Shown: one piece after another, positions 46,708 to 55,911 of the stretch | How the letters are laid out: every line of letters begins with the position of its first letter | Numbering within the stretch: the stretch's first letter is position 1 | Source of the DNA: Paenibacillus tyrphae | GTDB lineage: Bacteria > Bacillota > Bacilli > Paenibacillales > NBRC-103111 | NCBI RefSeq assembly: GCF_024158745.1 | Contig: NZ_JAMZAW010000011.1 | Span: forward strand, 1 to 64,000 | DNA: 64,000 bases | Direction: 5' to 3' | Notes under the pieces: generated by a model | What the model was told of the DNA's origin: nothing | The model's database searches: none | Seen by the model: the letters and a program-made list of their open reading frames with translations, nothing else | Made by a program: the position numbers and the translations under genes

Positions 46708-47220
46708 ATGATGGCACGTAAAGATTGGGATACGTATTTTATGGATATCGCCTACATGGCTTCCACCCGCTCCCAATGCAGCCGAAGGCACGTTGGAGCC
46801 GTCCTGGTGCAGGGGAAGAAGCTGCTCGGCACGGCGTACAACGGCGCTCCGATGGGCGTGCCGGATTGCTCGGAAGCGGGCTGCATGCTCGTGGAAGAGT
46901 ACGAATTGGTCGCATCGGACGGCAAGGAGCAGGTGGTCAAGAAGCAGCGTTGCATCCGGACGATCCATGCGGAGCAAAACCTGCTGTTGTTCACGGACCG
47001 TGAGGACCGCGAAGGGTCTGTCGTTTATGTGACCGACCAGCCGTGCTGGACGTGCGCGAATATGCTCGCGAACAGCGGTGTGACGGAGATCGTGTTCCAC
47101 CGGCCGTATCCGAAAGACAACGACAAGGTGCGCGCGCTGATGGAGCAGCGCGGAATGACGTTCCGGCAGCTTGAAAACTACGAGCCTCCGGCCGGAACGG
47201 TCAGCGAAGTGAAAAATTAG
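46708..47220 (+). CDS. comEB: ComEB, dCMP deaminase
   Basis: 170 residues. Zinc ligands are in TIHAEQNLL (HAE, catalytic Glu) and PCWTCANML (two Cys). dCMP deaminase supplies dUMP for thymidylate synthesis. In B. subtilis comEB sits in the comE operon though not needed for transformation. The frame begins with two ATGs (46708, 46711); AAGGAG lies eleven bases before the first. Confidence 0.93.
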   Translation: MMARKDWDTYFMDIAYMASTRSQCSRRHVGAVLVQGKKLLGTAYNGAPMGVPDCSEAGCMLVEEYELVASDGKEQVVKKQRCIRTIHAEQNLLLFTDREDREGSVVYVTDQPCWTCANMLANSGVTEIVFHRPYPKDNDKVRALMEQRGMTFRQLENYEPPAGTVSEVKN

Positions 47221-47241
47221 AACGAGCCAAAGCTTAGGAGG

Positions 47242-47297
47242 AAGAACCTCTTTTGGGGCGTGCGTTAAGCATGCACTCGGAAGAGGTTCTTTTTTTG
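47242..47297 (+). terminator. Strong terminator between comEB and comEC
   Basis: aagaacctctt (47242-47252) pairs with aagaggttctt (47281-47291); an inner gcgtgc/gcatgc pairing extends it; eight T follow. It ends only about 20 bases before comEC, so comEC expression may depend on readthrough. Confidence 0.85.
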
Positions 47298-47316
47298 TTG
47301 CTGGAAGGAGGAGCGG

Positions 47317-49947
47317 ATGTCTCAAAGACCGATCGTAGCGTTCGCGGTATGTTGGGGTATAGGCTATGCTGTTGCGGTGATCGTGCGGCTGCCGTGGATG
47401 AATCTGTGGCTGGCGATGACTGCAGGAATATTGTATTGTGCTGCGATGATCATGAGGCCAAAGGGGACCGTTTGGCTCCGCACTCTGTTGATCGTCGCGG
47501 CAGCGGCGGGCGTATACGGCGACCACGATGCCCGAAACCGGAGCTTGGTCGAATTACAGGCCGAGGAAATAAGCAGCGTGCATTTTCAAGGGCGGATCGT
47601 GACGCCGGTTTCGGTAGACGGGGACCGCGTTTCCTTTCAAGCGCAAGCCGAATCTGTAGCGATTCCCGAACACGCGGTACCGCAGAATGGCGGCAAAGGC
47701 GAGCGGATGCAGTTTTCGATCCGCTTGCTTGCCCAGGAGGAGCAGGAGACGGCTAGACGTTGGGAGCGGGGCGACCGGATCGAGCTGGACGGGACGCTGC
47801 GCCGCCCGGCGGAAGCTCGTAACTTTGGCGGCTTCGACTACCGGAACTATTTGCGGCTGCAGCATATTCATTGGCAGATGACGGCAAAAGGGACAGCAGG
47901 ACTCACCGTGACGCCACCAGAATCCGGGGAATGGGGCGGGTGGCTAGCCATGCGCAGCATCGACCGCTTTCGGGACCGGTTGGCGGGGCAGGTAGACCAC
48001 TTGTTTCCTCCGGATCAAAGCGGCTTTATGAAAGGCATGCTGATCGGCCTGACGGATGAGATCGAACCACAGCAATTCGAGCGGTTTTCCCGGCTGGGCC
48101 TGACCCATATTATCGCGATCTCCGGCCTGAATGTCGCTATTTTTCTGGCATGCTTGATCTGGCTGCTGCGCCGCTTCGGACTGACGCGGGAAACGGTTCT
48201 GCTTACCGCTCTTGTGCTCATGCCGCTGTATATCGCTGTCACCGGGGCTTCGCCTTCGATCGTCCGCGCCGGCCTGATGGCGATGATCGGCTTGTATGCC
48301 GCTTACCGGAACCGGCTCAAGGACGGGCTCCACATCGCGCTGATCGCGGGAGTCGGCATGCTCGTCTGGAATCCGTATTATTTGCTGGACGTCAGCTTCC
48401 AGCTGTCGTTTCTGGTGACGTTGGGCCTCATTCTCGGCGTCCCGCAAATGAACAAGCTGCTGCCGGTAAAGCATGCGAAGCTGAGAGATGCGCTTTCGAT
48501 AACCGTAGTCGCGCAGCTGATCTCGTTCCCGCTGTCGATTTATTATTTCAACCAATTTTCCCTGCTGTCGTTCGCTGCCAATTTTGCGCTGGTTCCGGCG
48601 TTTAGCGCATGGGTGATGCCGGGCGGGACGACGGCCATGCTGCTTGGATTCCTCTGGGGAACCGGAGCAGGCTGGCTCGGGTGGCTGATTGCCAAGACAA
48701 ATGAGCTTCTGTTTTACTTGATAGAACAAGCGAGCAAGCTGGATGCGTTTCAAACCATTTGGCCGAGCCCTTCGCCGGTATGGATCTTGGCTTATTACGG
48801 GCTGCTGTGCGCGGCGCTTGTGCTGCTGCAGCCGTTTGCGGCCAAGAACGAGTCGGCTGCGCCCGAACCGATGCTTTATGGAGCAAAAACCAACAAGCTT
48901 CCGTTCTTAAACCGGCGAACGATGAACCGATACGTCCTGCTGCCCGTCAGCTTGCTCGGCTTTGCGGGACTGCTCTGGTACGGCTACGATCCCGAACGCG
49001 GAAAAGCGGAGGGACGCGTACAGTTTTTGGATGTGGGGCAGGGAGACAGCATCTTGATCCAGACGCTCCCGGGAAGCCATACGATTTTGGTTGACGGGGG
49101 CGGGACAGTCTCCTTCCGCAAACCGGGAGATGCGTGGAAGGAGCGGAGAGACCCGTATGAAGTGGGCCGGAAGCTGCTCGTACCGCTGCTCAAAAAACGC
49201 GGCGTGCAGCAAATCGACGAGCTCATTCTGACGCATCAGGATGCCGATCATTTCGGCGGCTTGCAAGCGGTGCTTGAGCACATTCCGGTGCGGCGGTTTT
49301 TGTTCAACGGGACCTTGAAGCCGCTGCCGGCCGTGGAAAAGCTGTTTCAAACCGCACTGGAGAAGGGAACGGAGCTGGTCGAGGTGGAGGCGGGAGATAC
49401 GCTGCAAGTCGACGCCGGCACGGCGCTTCATTTCTTGTATCCGCTGCCGGAGGGGGAGCGGGAGGGCGTGCGTGTGGAGCAGGATCAGAACCCGAGCTCC
49501 GTCGTGTTTTTAATGGAGATGGCGGGTACCCGCTGGCTGTTCACAGGCGATATCGGCCAAGCCGAGGAGCGAAAGCTGCTCGACCGTTGGTCTACAGTAT
49601 CGCGGGGACTCGCTCAAGGGGAGGCGCTGGCTCCTGCTGTTCGTGAACCTGCGTCGTCAGTTGGGGCGGCCGCACAGGTATCGGTAATATACAAGCCCGT
49701 CGATGTGTTGAAGGTTGCTCATCACGGCAGCAAATCGTCTACGACCGATGAGTGGCTGAATGCTTGGCAGCCGAAGCACGCGGTCATCTCCGCCGGGGCG
49801 AACAACATTTACGGGCATCCGAACCGGCAGGTGCTGGAGCGGCTGACGTCGCACGGTATAAGCGCGCAGCGGACGGACAGGGACGGGGAGGTGCAGATGA
49901 CCGTGCGGGGCGGAAAGATTTATACGCGAACGAAGCTCCGGCCCTAA
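47317..49947 (+). CDS. comEC: ComEC/Rec2, DNA uptake channel
   Basis: 876 residues. N-terminal hydrophobic and OB-like region, then the competence membrane domain (ITGL-type block near HIIAISGLNVAIFLACL and TGASPSIVRAGLMA), and a C-terminal metallo-beta-lactamase domain: FLDVGQGDSILIQ, THQDADHFGG (metal ligands) and HHGSKSST. It carries single-stranded DNA into the cytoplasm, with the lactamase-like part thought to degrade one strand. All three parts are intact. GGAGG precedes the ATG. Confidence 0.95.
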   Translation: MSQRPIVAFAVCWGIGYAVAVIVRLPWMNLWLAMTAGILYCAAMIMRPKGTVWLRTLLIVAAAAGVYGDHDARNRSLVELQAEEISSVHFQGRIVTPVSVDGDRVSFQAQAESVAIPEHAVPQNGGKGERMQFSIRLLAQEEQETARRWERGDRIELDGTLRRPAEARNFGGFDYRNYLRLQHIHWQMTAKGTAGLTVTPPESGEWGGWLAMRSIDRFRDRLAGQVDHLFPPDQSGFMKGMLIGLTDEIEPQQFERFSRLGLTHIIAISGLNVAIFLACLIWLLRRFGLTRETVLLTALVLMPLYIAVTGASPSIVRAGLMAMIGLYAAYRNRLKDGLHIALIAGVGMLVWNPYYLLDVSFQLSFLVTLGLILGVPQMNKLLPVKHAKLRDALSITVVAQLISFPLSIYYFNQFSLLSFAANFALVPAFSAWVMPGGTTAMLLGFLWGTGAGWLGWLIAKTNELLFYLIEQASKLDAFQTIWPSPSPVWILAYYGLLCAALVLLQPFAAKNESAAPEPMLYGAKTNKLPFLNRRTMNRYVLLPVSLLGFAGLLWYGYDPERGKAEGRVQFLDVGQGDSILIQTLPGSHTILVDGGGTVSFRKPGDAWKERRDPYEVGRKLLVPLLKKRGVQQIDELILTHQDADHFGGLQAVLEHIPVRRFLFNGTLKPLPAVEKLFQTALEKGTELVEVEAGDTLQVDAGTALHFLYPLPEGEREGVRVEQDQNPSSVVFLMEMAGTRWLFTGDIGQAEERKLLDRWSTVSRGLAQGEALAPAVREPASSVGAAAQVSVIYKPVDVLKVAHHGSKSSTTDEWLNAWQPKHAVISAGANNIYGHPNRQVLERLTSHGISAQRTDRDGEVQMTVRGGKIYTRTKLRP

Positions 49948-50060
49948 AGGCGTTATGGCGCGCCTGCAGGACCCCATAACACAGCGAAAGCCGCCCGGTC
50001 CATGCGATGATGGGCCGAGCGGCTGTTGCTGCGGAAACGTTGGTAAAGGCGCGGTCTGCG

Positions 50061-51419
50061 CTAAGAGGCGGCATTCACCGAAGCGACCGTACGCGAGCGT
50101 CTGCGGATATAAGCATACACGGTCAGGACGACGATCAGTTCCGAAAGCGGGATAGCGAGCCAAATGCCGGTCGTTCCCATGACATGGGGCAGGGTGAACA
50201 GCAGGGCGACCATGATCAGCATCTCGCGCGCTACGGTAATCCAAGTCGCCATTTTGACTTGATCGGTCGATTGAAAGTACGTCATCATGACAAAGTTGAC
50301 GCCCATGAACAAATAGGCGATGAAAAACAAACGTATGCCGGAAGCGGCCAACTCCTGAACCTCCCGGGTAAACGAACCGAACATGGAGACAATGCCGTCG
50401 GCCGTAACCAAACCGATCAGAAATACGCCCAGCCCGATGCCGATCGACGTTTTTACGGCGATGCGGATCGTTTCCCGCTCCCGGGCATGCTGCTTTGCGC
50501 CCCGATAGTAGCTGATCAGCGGCTGAATGCCCGATCCCATGCCAATGAATAACATCAGCACCACGCTGTGCACGTAATTTAGAATGGAGAAGGCCGATAC
50601 GCCTAACGTGCCTGCCCACCGGACCATAGCCATATTGTAGCCTGCCGTGAAGACGGCGATGCCCAATTCCGCGACGAAGCTCGGAAAGCCGATTGTGAAC
50701 GTGCTTTTGGCCAGCTTCCAAGACAAATGCAGCTTGACGAAGCGGAGGGTGCTGTCCTTGCGCAGGAAATGCGTGAACAGTACGCACGCCCCGATGGCGG
50801 ACGCGCCGATTAGCGCCCATGCGGACCCGGCTACGCCGAACTCGAGAACAAACAATAGCACGTAATTTAGTCCGATGTTGCATACGGCTGTCACGAGCAG
50901 CGAAATCATCGCCAGATTTGGATTGCCGTCGTTGCGTACAAAGATGCTGAACGCATTTTGCACAGTGACGATAAAGCCGAAGCTCAGCAGCACGGTCATA
51001 AATTCCATCGCATAAGGCATCGTCTCGTCATTGGCTCCGAGAAACAACGCCAGCTTTTCCCGGAACAAATACGCAATTCCCGCCAGCGCGAGCGTCAAGC
51101 TGAAGATGAGCGTAAGCGAATGAGTGAAAATCGAGCGCGCCTGCTCGGTATCTTTGGCGCCCAGCGATCTGGAATATAGAGCCGCACCGCCGATGCCGAC
51201 CCACAGCGATATGGCAAAATAAATGGAAAATACCGGAAAGGCGACATTGACCCCTGCCAGCGCGACCTCGCCGAGCCGCTGCCCGACGAAAATGCCGTCA
51301 ATCACGACGTTAATGGACATCATAAACATGCCGACAATCGACGGAACCAAATAACGGACGAATACTTTGCCTACGGAATCGGATTCCAGGGCTGTCAGCT
51401 TGTTGTTTTCAAGTTGCAT
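50061..51419 (-). CDS. MATE-family multidrug efflux protein
   Basis: 452 residues with twelve hydrophobic segments in two halves. IDGIFVGQRLGEVALAGVNVAFPVF is not a short motif but its FVGQRLG...A..N...P pattern is the MATE (NorM/DinF) signature. Drug export by sodium or proton antiport is expected. ATG 51419 is used; ATG 51422 directly before is equally possible. It is transcribed right after the TetR gene, with nine bases between, so it is the pump under that repressor. Confidence 0.88.
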   Translation of the reverse strand: MQLENNKLTALESDSVGKVFVRYLVPSIVGMFMMSINVVIDGIFVGQRLGEVALAGVNVAFPVFSIYFAISLWVGIGGAALYSRSLGAKDTEQARSIFTHSLTLIFSLTLALAGIAYLFREKLALFLGANDETMPYAMEFMTVLLSFGFIVTVQNAFSIFVRNDGNPNLAMISLLVTAVCNIGLNYVLLFVLEFGVAGSAWALIGASAIGACVLFTHFLRKDSTLRFVKLHLSWKLAKSTFTIGFPSFVAELGIAVFTAGYNMAMVRWAGTLGVSAFSILNYVHSVVLMLFIGMGSGIQPLISYYRGAKQHARERETIRIAVKTSIGIGLGVFLIGLVTADGIVSMFGSFTREVQELAASGIRLFFIAYLFMGVNFVMMTYFQSTDQVKMATWITVAREMLIMVALLFTLPHVMGTTGIWLAIPLSELIVVLTVYAYIRRRSRTVASVNAAS

Positions 51420-51428
51420 CATACACCT

Positions 51429-52004
51429 CTAACGATCTTCTTTAAGTATTCCTTTCCATAATAAGGAAAAGGTTGTTTCGGCCGCTTGGATAAAATAATC
51501 CGGGCTGCCGAAAATCAGTTTGGCGGTCAAGCCTTCGTAAATCGTATGCACGGCGAGCGCGCCTTCCTTCGGATTGACCTGAGTGGTTGAATCGAGCTGA
51601 AAAGCAAGCTCCAGCAGATGAAGCAAATGATGCGAATACAATTCGTACATGGTGATGCACAGTTCCTGCAGCGGCTCGGGAGGCATGAACGCCATCAGAA
51701 ACATCAGCTTCACATTCCGATTGGTCGCGTAGCGGTCTTTCATCTCCTCGACGAAGGTGCGCAGCAGCGCCTGGAGCGGCTCCCCCTTATGCTCGTGAAA
51801 AAACGTGGTCAAGTAGGCGATTTCCTGCTTCGTTGCGTCCTCGTGGATTTCGACGACCAAATCTTTCTTGTTCTCAAAATGAGCGTACATCGACTGCTTT
51901 TTAATCCCTACCTCTTGGGCAATATCCGCCAGCTTCGTGCCTTCGTAACCGTATTGCAGTAGATGTCCTATCGCGGCTTTCTTGATCTCTTCTCTTCGGC
52001 TCAT
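51429..52004 (-). CDS. TetR-family regulator of the MATE pump
   Basis: 191 residues. Helix-turn-helix YEGTKLADIAQEVGIKKQSMYAHF is too long to give whole, but QSMYAHFENKKDL is the recognition helix. The C-terminal part is of the TetR_C type. ATG 52004 is preferred over GTG 52013 on spacing to AAGGTGG. Upstream lies a 24-base palindrome within its likely promoter, and a second partial copy faces the EamA gene. Confidence 0.88.
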   Translation of the reverse strand: MSRREEIKKAAIGHLLQYGYEGTKLADIAQEVGIKKQSMYAHFENKKDLVVEIHEDATKQEIAYLTTFFHEHKGEPLQALLRTFVEEMKDRYATNRNVKLMFLMAFMPPEPLQELCITMYELYSHHLLHLLELAFQLDSTTQVNPKEGALAVHTIYEGLTAKLIFGSPDYFIQAAETTFSLLWKGILKEDR

Positions 52005-52031
52005 CGTACCCACCTTGGCTTTATGAAATCA

Positions 52032-52055
52032 TTTACCTTACCGCGGTCAGGTAAA
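52032..52055. promoter_or_regulatory. 24-base palindromic operator of the TetR-MATE operon
   Basis: TTTACC-ttaccgcggtca-GGTAAA, palindromic at all but one symmetric pair, centred on CCGCGG. A related copy, cttactccggtcagtt, is at 52101-52117. Both lie between the tetR start and the EamA promoter. Minus-strand TTGAAA (52093-52088) and TAATAT (52071-52066) could be the tetR promoter. Confidence 0.65.
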
Positions 52056-52135
52056 CATATCAGTAATATTATCAAAATTTCAGCTATTTTCAAACAGAAA
52101 ACTTACTCCGGTCAGTTCATTATAAAAAACAAGTC

Positions 52136-52164
52136 TTGAAACTCAGCCCAGAGTTTGCTATATT
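52136..52164 (+). promoter_or_regulatory. Probable promoter of the EamA gene
   Basis: TTGAAA (52136-52141), 17 bases, TATATT (52159-52164). Confidence 0.55.
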
Positions 52165-52243
52165 TTTTGTTTGTGGGGCTTCCGCTTTTAACGGCCGGAG
52201 CCACCGCGGGTGGGTGAGGGTTAACTAGAACCGAGGATCGGTT

Positions 52244-53179
52244 ATGATATTTTCGCAGCGATTTAAAGCTAGCCTGTTGGTATTGACCGGCGCTGCATCG
52301 TACGGGATACTGTCCACTTGCGTCAAGCTGGCGTATAAGGACGGTTTTTCGCCCGCCGAAGTGACGGGTAGCCAAGTGTTGTTCGGCTTTGTAGCTTTGT
52401 GGCTTCTGAGCATCCGTTGCTGGGGCTACATGAAAAAGATGCCGAGGATCGTCTTTCTGAAGCTGCTCGGTAGCGGGGTGTTTACGGGGCTTACCGGCGT
52501 GTTTTACTACTACGCGCTGCAAACGTTGAGCGCGTCTTTCGCGGTGCTGCTGCTGTTCCAATTCACCTGGATGGGGCTGCTCGCGGATTGGCTGCTGCAA
52601 AGAAAAGCGCCCAACCGGTTTCAGCTCATCGGCGTTGTCATCGTGCTCGCCGGCACGCTGTTCGCCTCCGGCTTTCTCGAAGGCAGCGTGCCTGTGCTCA
52701 GTTGGACCGGTATCGGGCTCGGGCTGCTTGCGGCCGCAAGCTACACGCTGACCGTCTATTTCAGCGGCAGGGTCGCGACCGAGGTGCCTGCGATTTTGCG
52801 CAGCTCGTGGATGCTGACGGGAGCGGTTATCGTCGTATCGCTTATTTATCCGCCGACGTTTTTGTGGAGCGGTGCGCTGACGAACGGCCTATGGGGATGG
52901 GCGGTCATTCTCAGCCTGTTCGGCATGATCCTTCCGCCGTACTTGTATACCAAGGGTGCTCCGCACCTCAGTACCGGCGTAGCCTCCATCATCGGGGCGA
53001 TCGAGCTGCCCGTCGTCATTGTGTGCTCCAGCCTGCTGCTTCATGAGCAGACCGGCTTGCTCCAGTGGCTCGGCATCGGGCTTATTTTTGCCGGCATCGT
53101 CGTATCCGAATGGAAAAGCAAGAATGCGCGCCGAATCGAAGGGGACCTTTCAGAGCCTCGAACGAACCTGCAGCAATAA
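52244..53179 (+). CDS. EamA/DMT-superfamily transporter
   Basis: 311 residues, ten hydrophobic segments in two EamA repeats. ASYGILSTCVKLAYKDGFSP opens the first repeat. Probably exports small metabolites. GAGGA lies before the ATG. It is divergent from the TetR-MATE pair, and a second operator-like sequence near its promoter suggests shared control. A strong terminator follows. Confidence 0.87.
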   Translation: MIFSQRFKASLLVLTGAASYGILSTCVKLAYKDGFSPAEVTGSQVLFGFVALWLLSIRCWGYMKKMPRIVFLKLLGSGVFTGLTGVFYYYALQTLSASFAVLLLFQFTWMGLLADWLLQRKAPNRFQLIGVVIVLAGTLFASGFLEGSVPVLSWTGIGLGLLAAASYTLTVYFSGRVATEVPAILRSSWMLTGAVIVVSLIYPPTFLWSGALTNGLWGWAVILSLFGMILPPYLYTKGAPHLSTGVASIIGAIELPVVIVCSSLLLHEQTGLLQWLGIGLIFAGIVVSEWKSKNARRIEGDLSEPRTNLQQ

Positions 53180-53193
53180 ATATGGTAAGAAGA

Positions 53194-53248
53194 AGGGCCG
53201 CCTTGGTCTTTACAGAAGCCTGTAAAGACCGGGGCCGGCCTTTTTTTC
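53194..53248 (+). terminator. Terminator after the EamA gene
   Basis: ggtctttacag-aagc-ctgtaaagacc inner stem with outer ggccg/cggcc pairing, then seven T. Confidence 0.9.
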
Positions 53249-53353
53249 GTACCCGAAAGCGCGGCGGGTAAGGCTAAAGACCGGCGCGAACGAATAATTT
53301 CATCTCTTTAGTACAATATATGGATACCCAAATTTGTAAAAAGGAAGCTGTTT

Positions 53354-54439
53354 GTGAAGAACAATTCGATATCCGTTCTCCAACTTTCTGTTATTTTCAT
53401 TACATCTTCCGGCTTGTTAAATCATGTTACGGTGATCCCCGTCCTATTAAATGTTACCGGAAAAGATTCATGGATTTCCGTTTGTCTTGCTTCGTTATTC
53501 TGCATATTGTGGCTGCCGGTATTACGCTATACGATTCGATCGGCCGGCGGTCGTCCGTTTGTGCAATGGCTGCACGAGCATTGGGGAGCAGGGGCTTGGA
53601 TTATTTTGATTCCCTTGCTTGTAACGATATTCGGAATGGGAGCGACGACATTAAAGGAGACGACCACGTGGACAAAAATTACATACTTGCCCGGGACGCC
53701 TTTAACGGTAATTGTACTGACCTTGATATTGATCAGTCTCGCTGCGGCCAGATCGGGACTAAAGGCATTGGCGGTTACCGCAGGGATTCTATTGCCTTTT
53801 ATCGTTCTATTCGGCTATTTTGTCATGCTGGGTAATATCCCGCATAAGGACTACACCCTGCTGCGTCCGTTTCTGGAAAATGGGATTCGCCCGGCTTTGC
53901 AGGGCGTAATCTATGCGGCTAGCGGATTAAGCGAGTTATTTCTGGTCGTTATGCTGCAGCATCGAATCAAGGGGAACATCGGGTATTCCTCGCTCCTTAT
54001 CCTGATCGTCATATTGGCGGGATTAACGATCGGACCGCTCACAGGCGCCATTGCCGAATTTGGCACTCCCGAAGCGGCCAAGCAGCGTTATCCCGCATAC
54101 GAACAATGGAGGGTCGTCCAGATTGGAAGATTTATCGAGCATATGGATTTTTTGTCGATTTACCAATGGCTTGCAGGAGCGTTCGTGCGCATCTCCTTTT
54201 CCTTATGGCTGATCGGTGAAACCCTCTCCTTTTGGTTTAACGGCCGCAAGAGAGGCGTGTTGTTCGCGGCAAGCGCCGGGATGCTTTTGTTTGCTATTTC
54301 CCCGCTCTCGGATTCAAGTTTTTTTCATTTGCTGACCGTCTATTATTTGCCGGCAAGCGTATCGGTTTTGATTGGGGCTTCGATTATTGCCCGCATGTAT
54401 GCCTTGCTCTTCAACGTCCAAGGAGGTGCGCAGCCATGA
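53354..54439 (+). CDS. Germinant receptor B subunit (GerAB-type permease)
   Basis: 361 residues with ten hydrophobic segments, of the APC-superfamily spore germination permease family. Start GTG 53354 with AAGGAAG upstream. The B subunit is thought to bind the germinant in the spore inner membrane. It is first in the operon here; its stop overlaps the start of the A subunit (ATGA). Long frames at 53320 overlap it and are shadows. Confidence 0.9.
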   Translation: MKNNSISVLQLSVIFITSSGLLNHVTVIPVLLNVTGKDSWISVCLASLFCILWLPVLRYTIRSAGGRPFVQWLHEHWGAGAWIILIPLLVTIFGMGATTLKETTTWTKITYLPGTPLTVIVLTLILISLAAARSGLKALAVTAGILLPFIVLFGYFVMLGNIPHKDYTLLRPFLENGIRPALQGVIYAASGLSELFLVVMLQHRIKGNIGYSSLLILIVILAGLTIGPLTGAIAEFGTPEAAKQRYPAYEQWRVVQIGRFIEHMDFLSIYQWLAGAFVRISFSLWLIGETLSFWFNGRKRGVLFAASAGMLLFAISPLSDSSFFHLLTVYYLPASVSVLIGASIIARMYALLFNVQGGAQP

Positions 54440-55911
54440 CCGACGGTGATTTGCCGCAAGAACACAGATCACGGCACTCCGAGAAGGAATGGAGTGAAGC
54501 GTCTTTTCGCGAGTGGTTTGCGAATTGTCCGGATGTCAAGATCGACAGCTATTCCATTGATGCCAATCGGACCGTAACGTTCGTTTATTGTGAGCATTTG
54601 TGCGACCTTCAACAAATCAACGAAACCGTTTTGACGGCCTTGTACAAACTTGCTTCCGGCGATGATGTACGGACCGTTCCATTGCAGTTGAAGCCGTTTC
54701 TATCCCCACTTACGGCAACTCGTGCAGCGCAAGCCGTTTTTGGAGGAGAACTCCTCGTGATATTGGGGCAGACTCACGAGGTCTTTACGTTGAACCTGAT
54801 GAACGTTCCGAAACGTAATCCGGAAGAATCGGTGCTCGACGTATCCATCCGTGGGCCGCGGGACGGGTTTGTGGAAGATTACAGCGTAAATTTGGCGCTG
54901 ATCCGAAAACGGCTTCGGACGGAAACGCTCGCGCTGGAAGAGTTCACGCTCGGTAAACGGAGTTCGACAAAGGTAGGTCTGCTGTATGTGCGAGACGTGA
55001 TCAACCCAGCTTATGTCAATGACGTTCGCAGCAGATTGAGCCAAATCGATTTGGACACGCTTGTCAGTCCCGCGCAATTGGAGGAATGGATTGGGGAACC
55101 CAGGTTTTCGCTTTTTCCATTGTTTTTTTACACCGGAAGGCCTGATTTTGTCGTCGATTCTTTATCAAGAGGCCGCTTTGCATTGATCGTGGAAGGGGGG
55201 CCTCTGGCTATCGTGGCGCCAGCCAATTTGTTTCTGATCATCAAAAGCCCGGAGGATGCCTACTTCCCGTTTTGGATTAGCTCGATGAGCCGAATATTGC
55301 GTATTTCCGGTTTGTGTATTTCTATCTTATTACCTGGTTTTTGGATTTCGCTAGCCCAGTATAATCAGGATCAGCTGCCCTTTCCATTGCTTTCAAGCAT
55401 AACGCAAACGCGCATCGGTCTTCCGCTGCCGATTTCCATGGAGTTGTTCCTGATGCTTTTTTTGCTGGATTTGTTCCGGGAAGCAGGTTCGAGATTGCCC
55501 AAAGCGATCGGCCAGACACTCACCGTGGTCGGTGGTATTGTGATCGGTGATGCGGCCGTCCGAGCGGCGCTTATTTCACCATCCCTGCTTATTATCGCTT
55601 CCTTGTCCTCCGTAGCAAATTACACATTATCGAATCAAGCCTTAGTGGGAGGGGTGACGATTGCCCGTTTTATCGTTTTTCTCGCTTCTTCGTTCCTTGG
55701 CATGTACGGATTTGTCATCTCCATCATCGCGCTCGTTCTGCATTTGGCATCGCAGCAGTCCTTCGGCCTTCCTTATTTGGCACCGGTGTCGCCTCTTTCC
55801 GTCCGGGAAGTAATCACCGGCGTGCTCGCTTCCGCATGGCGTCGTTTGAGGAAGCGTCCGCAAATTCTTCACACGCAAGACTCGACGAGAACGGGGCGGA
55901 AGAAATCATGA
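54436..55911 (+). CDS. Germinant receptor A subunit (GerAA-type)
   Basis: 491 residues. A soluble N-terminal half with the conserved IRGPRDGFVEDYSVNLALIRKR block (SIRGPRDGFVED seen) is followed by about five membrane segments; GRPDFVVDSLSRGRFALIVEG lies before them. The A subunit joins B and C in the receptor complex. AAGGAGGTG precedes its ATG. It overlaps B at the front and C at the end by four bases each, so the three subunits are made together. Confidence 0.93.
   Translation: MTDGDLPQEHRSRHSEKEWSEASFREWFANCPDVKIDSYSIDANRTVTFVYCEHLCDLQQINETVLTALYKLASGDDVRTVPLQLKPFLSPLTATRAAQAVFGGELLVILGQTHEVFTLNLMNVPKRNPEESVLDVSIRGPRDGFVEDYSVNLALIRKRLRTETLALEEFTLGKRSSTKVGLLYVRDVINPAYVNDVRSRLSQIDLDTLVSPAQLEEWIGEPRFSLFPLFFYTGRPDFVVDSLSRGRFALIVEGGPLAIVAPANLFLIIKSPEDAYFPFWISSMSRILRISGLCISILLPGFWISLAQYNQDQLPFPLLSSITQTRIGLPLPISMELFLMLFLLDLFREAGSRLPKAIGQTLTVVGGIVIGDAAVRAALISPSLLIIASLSSVANYTLSNQALVGGVTIARFIVFLASSFLGMYGFVISIIALVLHLASQQSFGLPYLAPVSPLSVREVITGVLASAWRRLRKRPQILHTQDSTRTGRKKS

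Noticed and set aside
53320-53835. 171-codon frame overlapping the ger B gene
   Set aside because: Other-frame shadow of the permease gene, without motif.
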